64,000 nt of DNA, from NCBI GenBank assembly GCA_913009205.1, contig CAJVYC010000006.1, forward strand, positions 62,001 to 126,000. Reading direction: 5' to 3'. The notes under the pieces were generated by a model that saw nothing but the letters and a program-made list of their open reading frames with translations, was not told the origin of the DNA and searched no databases. Of the stretch, positions 59,960 to 64,000 are shown piece by piece (the stretch's first letter is position 1; the number at the start of each line of letters is the position of its first letter). This DNA comes from an uncultured Fluviicola sp. GTDB lineage: Bacteria; Bacteroidota; Bacteroidia; Flavobacteriales_D; Crocinitomicaceae. The position numbers were made by a program, and so were the translations under genes.

Positions 59960-60454
59960 TGATGCAAATCTTTCACATTATTTAATTCAAATCCTAATCA
60001 TCTCGAAAAAAAGTGAATTCATTCGGCTTCTAGCTCTGAAGGCCACAGGGTTCATTTGCACCGGAACACAGCTCCAATGAAACTTTCACGACTTTATGCA
60101 TCCTCGATTAAAACCAAACACAACATTTTTTTACCGCAGAGAGACAAAAGCATAAGTGAAGAGTATCTATTTAGCCGCTATTTTTTACTGATGGCAAAAT
60201 TCAAACCTTTTAAAAAGACGAAACGAGAGAGGTTCAGTTGAATTCAAAAATCTGTTGACGGAGCAATAATTGGATCGGTATATTTGAATGCCTTAAAGAT
60301 GAATAAGGAAGTGGAATATTTGAAATCAATTCTATAACCCCACACATATTCATCACTCTAAGACTTTTAAATAAATAATATGAATATTTATACGTTTGTT
60401 TATGGGCTGATTCAATTGATTTGGTAGTATCTTTGTCACCTAATAAAATTGATA

Positions 60455-61345
60455 ATGGAGAAAGAGATTAGAGGTAAAGTCCAATGGTCACATGAAATAG
60501 GGTTTGTTTTAATACACCTCAGTCCACTGTTGATTTTTGTGACTGGAGGAACTTTTGTGGATTGGATGATTTGTCTGATTCTCTATTTTGGAAGAATGTT
60601 TTTCGTAACGGCTGGATACCACCGTTATTTTGCACACAAGACTTATAAAACATCACGCCTTTTTCAATTTATCATTGCGTTTTTTGCTCAGACATCGCTT
60701 CAAAAAGGAGCATTGTGGTGGGCTTCATCACATCGCGGTCATCACAAGCATAGTGATACTCCACCGGATCCGCATTCGAACAGAATTTATGGTTTTTGGT
60801 ATTCTCACATTGGTTGGATTATCGGACCTGACTTTAAGAAAACACATTACGACAAAATAAAGGACTTCTCTAAGTTCCCTGAACTTGTTTGGTTGAATAA
60901 AGCTCACCTCATTCCGCCCTTATTTTTAATGATTGTTGTTTTCTTTGTTGGCGGTTATTTCAATGCAGGAAGTGTTTCGGGAATTGTTCAACATGGATGG
61001 TCAAGTTTGGTTATTGGTTTCTTTACAAGTACGGTAATTCTATTGCATGGAACTTTTACTATTAACTCATTGACCCATATGATTGGTTCGAAACGTTATA
61101 AGAGTAATGATGAATCAAGAAATAACTTTTTTCTCGCTATTATAACCATGGGTGAAGGGTGGCATAACAATCATCACTATTATCAATCAAGTGTCCGTCA
61201 AGGATTCTATTGGTGGGAAATAGATTGTACATTCTATATTTTAAAAATGATGTCTTGGGTTGGATTGGTCTGGGATCTTCGACCTATCCCGAAAAACTTT
61301 AGAGATGCAAGAAGTCTGGAAGAAGTAAAGCATTCATCTTTATAA
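60455..61345 (+). CDS. Acyl-CoA desaturase (fatty acid desaturase)
   Basis: Histidine boxes HRYFAH, HRGHHKHSD, EGWHNNHHYY; TATCTTTG element upstream; start trimmed to ATG. Confidence 0.92.
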   Translation: MEKEIRGKVQWSHEIGFVLIHLSPLLIFVTGGTFVDWMICLILYFGRMFFVTAGYHRYFAHKTYKTSRLFQFIIAFFAQTSLQKGALWWASSHRGHHKHSDTPPDPHSNRIYGFWYSHIGWIIGPDFKKTHYDKIKDFSKFPELVWLNKAHLIPPLFLMIVVFFVGGYFNAGSVSGIVQHGWSSLVIGFFTSTVILLHGTFTINSLTHMIGSKRYKSNDESRNNFFLAIITMGEGWHNNHHYYQSSVRQGFYWWEIDCTFYILKMMSWVGLVWDLRPIPKNFRDARSLEEVKHSSL

Positions 61346-61359
61346 ACAGCAACCATTAA

Positions 61360-62040
61360 ATGATCTCATTTTTTCGTTATTTGTTCATGATCCTATGGAC
61401 AATATTTTGTATCAGCCTAAGCTTGGTACTAATGCTCATTCTTTTTAACAGGTCTATTCCGTTGAAAATGGCAAGAACGTTTTGGTCTTCAGGTGTTTTA
61501 AAACTTGCGGGGGTTCAATCAATATCGACAGTAGGGTTAGATAATATTAATTTAGAGAAAACATATGTTGTTGCCTCCAATCATCTTTCTTATTTAGATA
61601 TCCCACTTCTTTGTAAAGTCTTGCCGTTCAATCTCTATTTCGTGGCAAAAAAGCAAATCAAAAGTGTTCCTTTTTTAGGATGGTACATGATGCTAACAGG
61701 GATGTTCTTCATTGATAGAAAAAACAAGAATAAAACCATGGAAAGTTTTACTTCTGTTGGGAAACGAATAAAAGAGGGAAAAAGTATCTTAATTTTTCCT
61801 GAAGGAACAAGAAGTAAAACGGGATCTATTGGAGAGTTAAAAAAAGGAGCATTTGTTCTTGCGTCAAAAGCTGGAGTGGGTATTCTTCCAATAAAAATTA
61901 CAGGAACAGGTAAAATATGGAACGTTAAACATGGGACTCTTAAGCCTGGTAATGTTACTGTTGAAATATTGAAAAGTTTGCCGACAAGTAGCGTTCAAAG
62001 TCTAGCTTTGAATACGAAAATTGCCCTTACAAATGCCTAG
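61360..62040 (+). CDS. plsC: 1-acyl-sn-glycerol-3-phosphate acyltransferase
   Basis: ASNHLSYLDIPLL (NHxxxxD) and ILIFPEGTRSKTG. Confidence 0.88.
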   Translation: MISFFRYLFMILWTIFCISLSLVLMLILFNRSIPLKMARTFWSSGVLKLAGVQSISTVGLDNINLEKTYVVASNHLSYLDIPLLCKVLPFNLYFVAKKQIKSVPFLGWYMMLTGMFFIDRKNKNKTMESFTSVGKRIKEGKSILIFPEGTRSKTGSIGELKKGAFVLASKAGVGILPIKITGTGKIWNVKHGTLKPGNVTVEILKSLPTSSVQSLALNTKIALTNA

Positions 62041-62046
62041 ATAGAG

Positions 62047-62445
62047 TTACCGCTTGATCATTCGAACCGCTCCGACATGCTCTCTTGCGATAACATTAAC
62101 GAAATACACCAATAATTTGAACAATTCAATTGATCAAACCTATTTTTTTCAATTAACCTTCCGGTAACAACAGTCACTGTGACTTGAACCTCAGGACCTT
62201 ACAGATCAAATTTCACTGTAAATATTCCTGAAGTAGGGCTTGGATATAGACTCCAATTTCAATCAAAATGATTTTCATTAATGCTAACGCTCGTGGGTGT
62301 AAAACAAATTGAGGGGTCGCTGTACCATCTTGTTGTTACAATCACAACATATCCTCAGTTGGCGTAAATTATTGTCCAGTTTCGCCTACAATAGGTTAAC
62401 CATCTACGTAATTGATCCATTAATCTTTCGTACTTCCGTTAAGAT
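62047..62445 (-). pseudogene. Decayed T9SS type A sorting-domain protein (C-terminal remnant)
   Basis: Minus-strand frames read ...WINYVDG*PIVGETGQ*FTPTE/GYVVIVTTRWYSDPSICFTPTSVSINENHFD*NWSLYPSPTSGIFTVKFDL*GPEVQVTVTVVTGRLIEKNRFDQ.../LVYFVNVIAREHVGAVRMIKR* with several in-frame stops and frameshifts. Confidence 0.8.
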
Positions 62446-62628
62446 GTTGTTGGCATCAAATAACCCATCCGATTCGTAGTTATTTAGTAGGCTATTTCTT
62501 TTAGAAATAAAGGAGGTTACAAAATTGATATTCTCCATTTTTATTCTCATCTATTTTGTATTGAAAGCTCCCTATTCTTGTTAACCTAAAATAAATCACT
62601 CTTTCTTTTCGCTACAAATAAGGCCCCT

Positions 62629-63300
62629 TTAAGTTTTCTTTTTCACACCTGGGATAAAATCTTTTAAATAGAATGGTTCCCAATAGGCAACATCTACGAA
62701 ATTTTCATCTTGGAATTTTTGATAGGCCAATTGTACTTGCCCTTTTGCCGAAGACTTAATAGTCTTATCAATAGAACAGTTGCGTCCTCCCCAAATTTCA
62801 ATCAATTTTTCCGCCCCGTCACCGAAATAAACGAAGGGCTCAAAGTTGCGGTATGAATCTTCATCGATGATGTCTGCGGTAATTTCTTTTAATGCCACTG
62901 CGCTTTCATTAACGAATAAGTTGTATGCTTCCATTCGTCGTGCATCTATCAAGGCACATAAATTTGTATCTAAGTGCGTTTTTTTGGCTTGTTCTGTCAA
63001 TGATGTCAAAGCATCAATTGCGATAAGCGGAATTTTCAAAGCGTAACAAAGTCCTTTTGCTGTTGCTGCTCCAATTCTCAACCCTGTATAAGAGCCAGGA
63101 CCGCTTGCCACAGAAATTGCTGCAAGATCTTTCAGTTCGATATTGGCTGCTGCAATAACATCTTGAACAAAAATCGTGAGGTTCTCACCGTGAGAGTAGC
63201 CGTCTTCTTCAAGTTCTTTGATCGCTAAGAGTTCGCCATTATTTGACACAGCAACAGAACATACTTTTGTTGCGGTTTCTAAATGTAAAATATAACCCAT
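62629..63300 (-). CDS. tsaB: tRNA threonylcarbamoyladenosine biosynthesis protein TsaB
   Basis: ILHLETATKVCSVAVSNNGELLA...ISVASGPGSYTGLRIGAATAKGLCYAL; start trimmed. Confidence 0.93.
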   Translation of the reverse strand: MGYILHLETATKVCSVAVSNNGELLAIKELEEDGYSHGENLTIFVQDVIAAANIELKDLAAISVASGPGSYTGLRIGAATAKGLCYALKIPLIAIDALTSLTEQAKKTHLDTNLCALIDARRMEAYNLFVNESAVALKEITADIIDEDSYRNFEPFVYFGDGAEKLIEIWGGRNCSIDKTIKSSAKGQVQLAYQKFQDENFVDVAYWEPFYLKDFIPGVKKKT

Positions 63301-63704
63301 TAGATATCTTTCTCCGCATTTGCTGGATCGTCCCAATTTTTAGGATTGACACAGAAATCATGTTCTAATTCCAGCACTGCACCAACTGTTTTGTATTTGA
63401 ACCAATTTTTTTCCCAAATATAGGCCAAATCAACAGCTTCAGAAGCAACAGTGCCGTCTGATTTTTTGAATTCAACAACAACCTCATAGTAATTCTCATA
63501 ACCTGTATGACGAACTGCTACAGAAAGAACTTTCACTTTTTCGGGCTTTACCATTGAGCAACATCCGCAGAAGAAATAAATGGATGCCATTTTTTCAATT
63601 TTCTCTTTTGCTTGCTCAGCCTGAGTCTTTGTAATGTAAGCCAACTGATCTGCTTTTGAAACAAATGAAATCAATAAGGCAAATGTAAAAATCAATTTTT
63701 TCAT
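63300..63704 (-). CDS. Hypothetical secreted protein
   Basis: Signal peptide MKKLIFTFALLISFVSKA; coupled (TAATG) to tsaB. Confidence 0.72.
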   Translation of the reverse strand: MKKLIFTFALLISFVSKADQLAYITKTQAEQAKEKIEKMASIYFFCGCCSMVKPEKVKVLSVAVRHTGYENYYEVVVEFKKSDGTVASEAVDLAYIWEKNWFKYKTVGAVLELEHDFCVNPKNWDDPANAEKDI

Positions 63705-64000
63705 TCTTGAACTTCTAATTTGAATCCAATTCCATGGATATTTGCTATCTGAATACGTTCGTCTTCCTTGAGATACTTTCGAAGTTTTGTGATAAAAACA
63801 TCCAAGCTTCTGCCAACGAAATAATCATCCTGTCCCCAAACGCCTGTCAAAACGATTTCTCTCGCAACGACTTGATTTATGAAGCGACACAGAATACTTA
63901 AAATCTGAGCTTCTTTCTTGGTTAAGGTCTTTTGAAAATTGGCGTGTTTTAATTCGAAATTGATCGTGTCAAAAATATAGTCACCGATTTTAATTTCAGA
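63701..64000 (-). CDS. OmpR-type response regulator, C-terminal DNA-binding domain (partial)
   Basis: Minus-strand ...KIGDYIFDTINFELKHANFQKTLTKKEAQILSILCRFINQVVAREIVLTGVWGQDDYFVGRSLDVFITKLRKYLKEDERIQIANIHGIGFKLEVQE*. Confidence 0.85.
   Translation of the reverse strand, partial: SEIKIGDYIFDTINFELKHANFQKTLTKKEAQILSILCRFINQVVAREIVLTGVWGQDDYFVGRSLDVFITKLRKYLKEDERIQIANIHGIGFKLEVQE

Noticed and set aside
60056-60241. 61-aa ORF upstream of the desaturase gene
   Set aside because: No motif or coding signature; intergenic.
1-64000. CRISPR arrays, rRNA, tRNA, intact transposases, prophage
   Set aside because: Scanned by eye; no regularly spaced direct repeats, no conserved rRNA/tRNA signatures and no transposase or integrase ORF recognised.

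Overview
AT-rich Bacteroidota (probably Flavobacteriales-type) chromosomal window. Support: a PorV/PorU-like T9SS gene pair, T9SS type A and type B sorting domains, GldA, a fused branched-chain E1 and TAnnTTTG promoter elements. Most of the window is dense housekeeping and metabolic genes: purS, pssA, lpxD, E1 dehydrogenase, a beta-oxidation cluster with a MarR regulator, rnhB, an OmpA/TSP3 protein, lnt with an ECF sigma/anti-sigma pair, purB, truA, a giant IgGFc-binding-like type B protein, tyrS-gldA, rsgA-dtd, several nucleotide pyrophosphohydrolases, CotH, DAHP synthase/chorismate mutase, a desaturase, plsC, tsaB and a response regulator. No rRNA, tRNA, CRISPR array or intact mobile element was recognised. 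The strongest non-annotated signal is a candidate translation-dependent attenuator upstream of the DAHP synthase/chorismate mutase gene: an 18-aa leader peptide MKIQIQNKFILWWSTIFY, rich in all three aromatic residues, followed by a 13-bp intrinsic terminator. Other observations are a shared palindromic operator in front of two beta-oxidation loci, two decayed genes (a T9SS-secreted protein and a TonB-C protein), an attC-like imperfect hairpin, an asparagine-synthase homologue with its N-terminal Cys replaced by Pro, and putatively leaderless promoters. All calls come from reading the sequence by eye; no search or folding was run.
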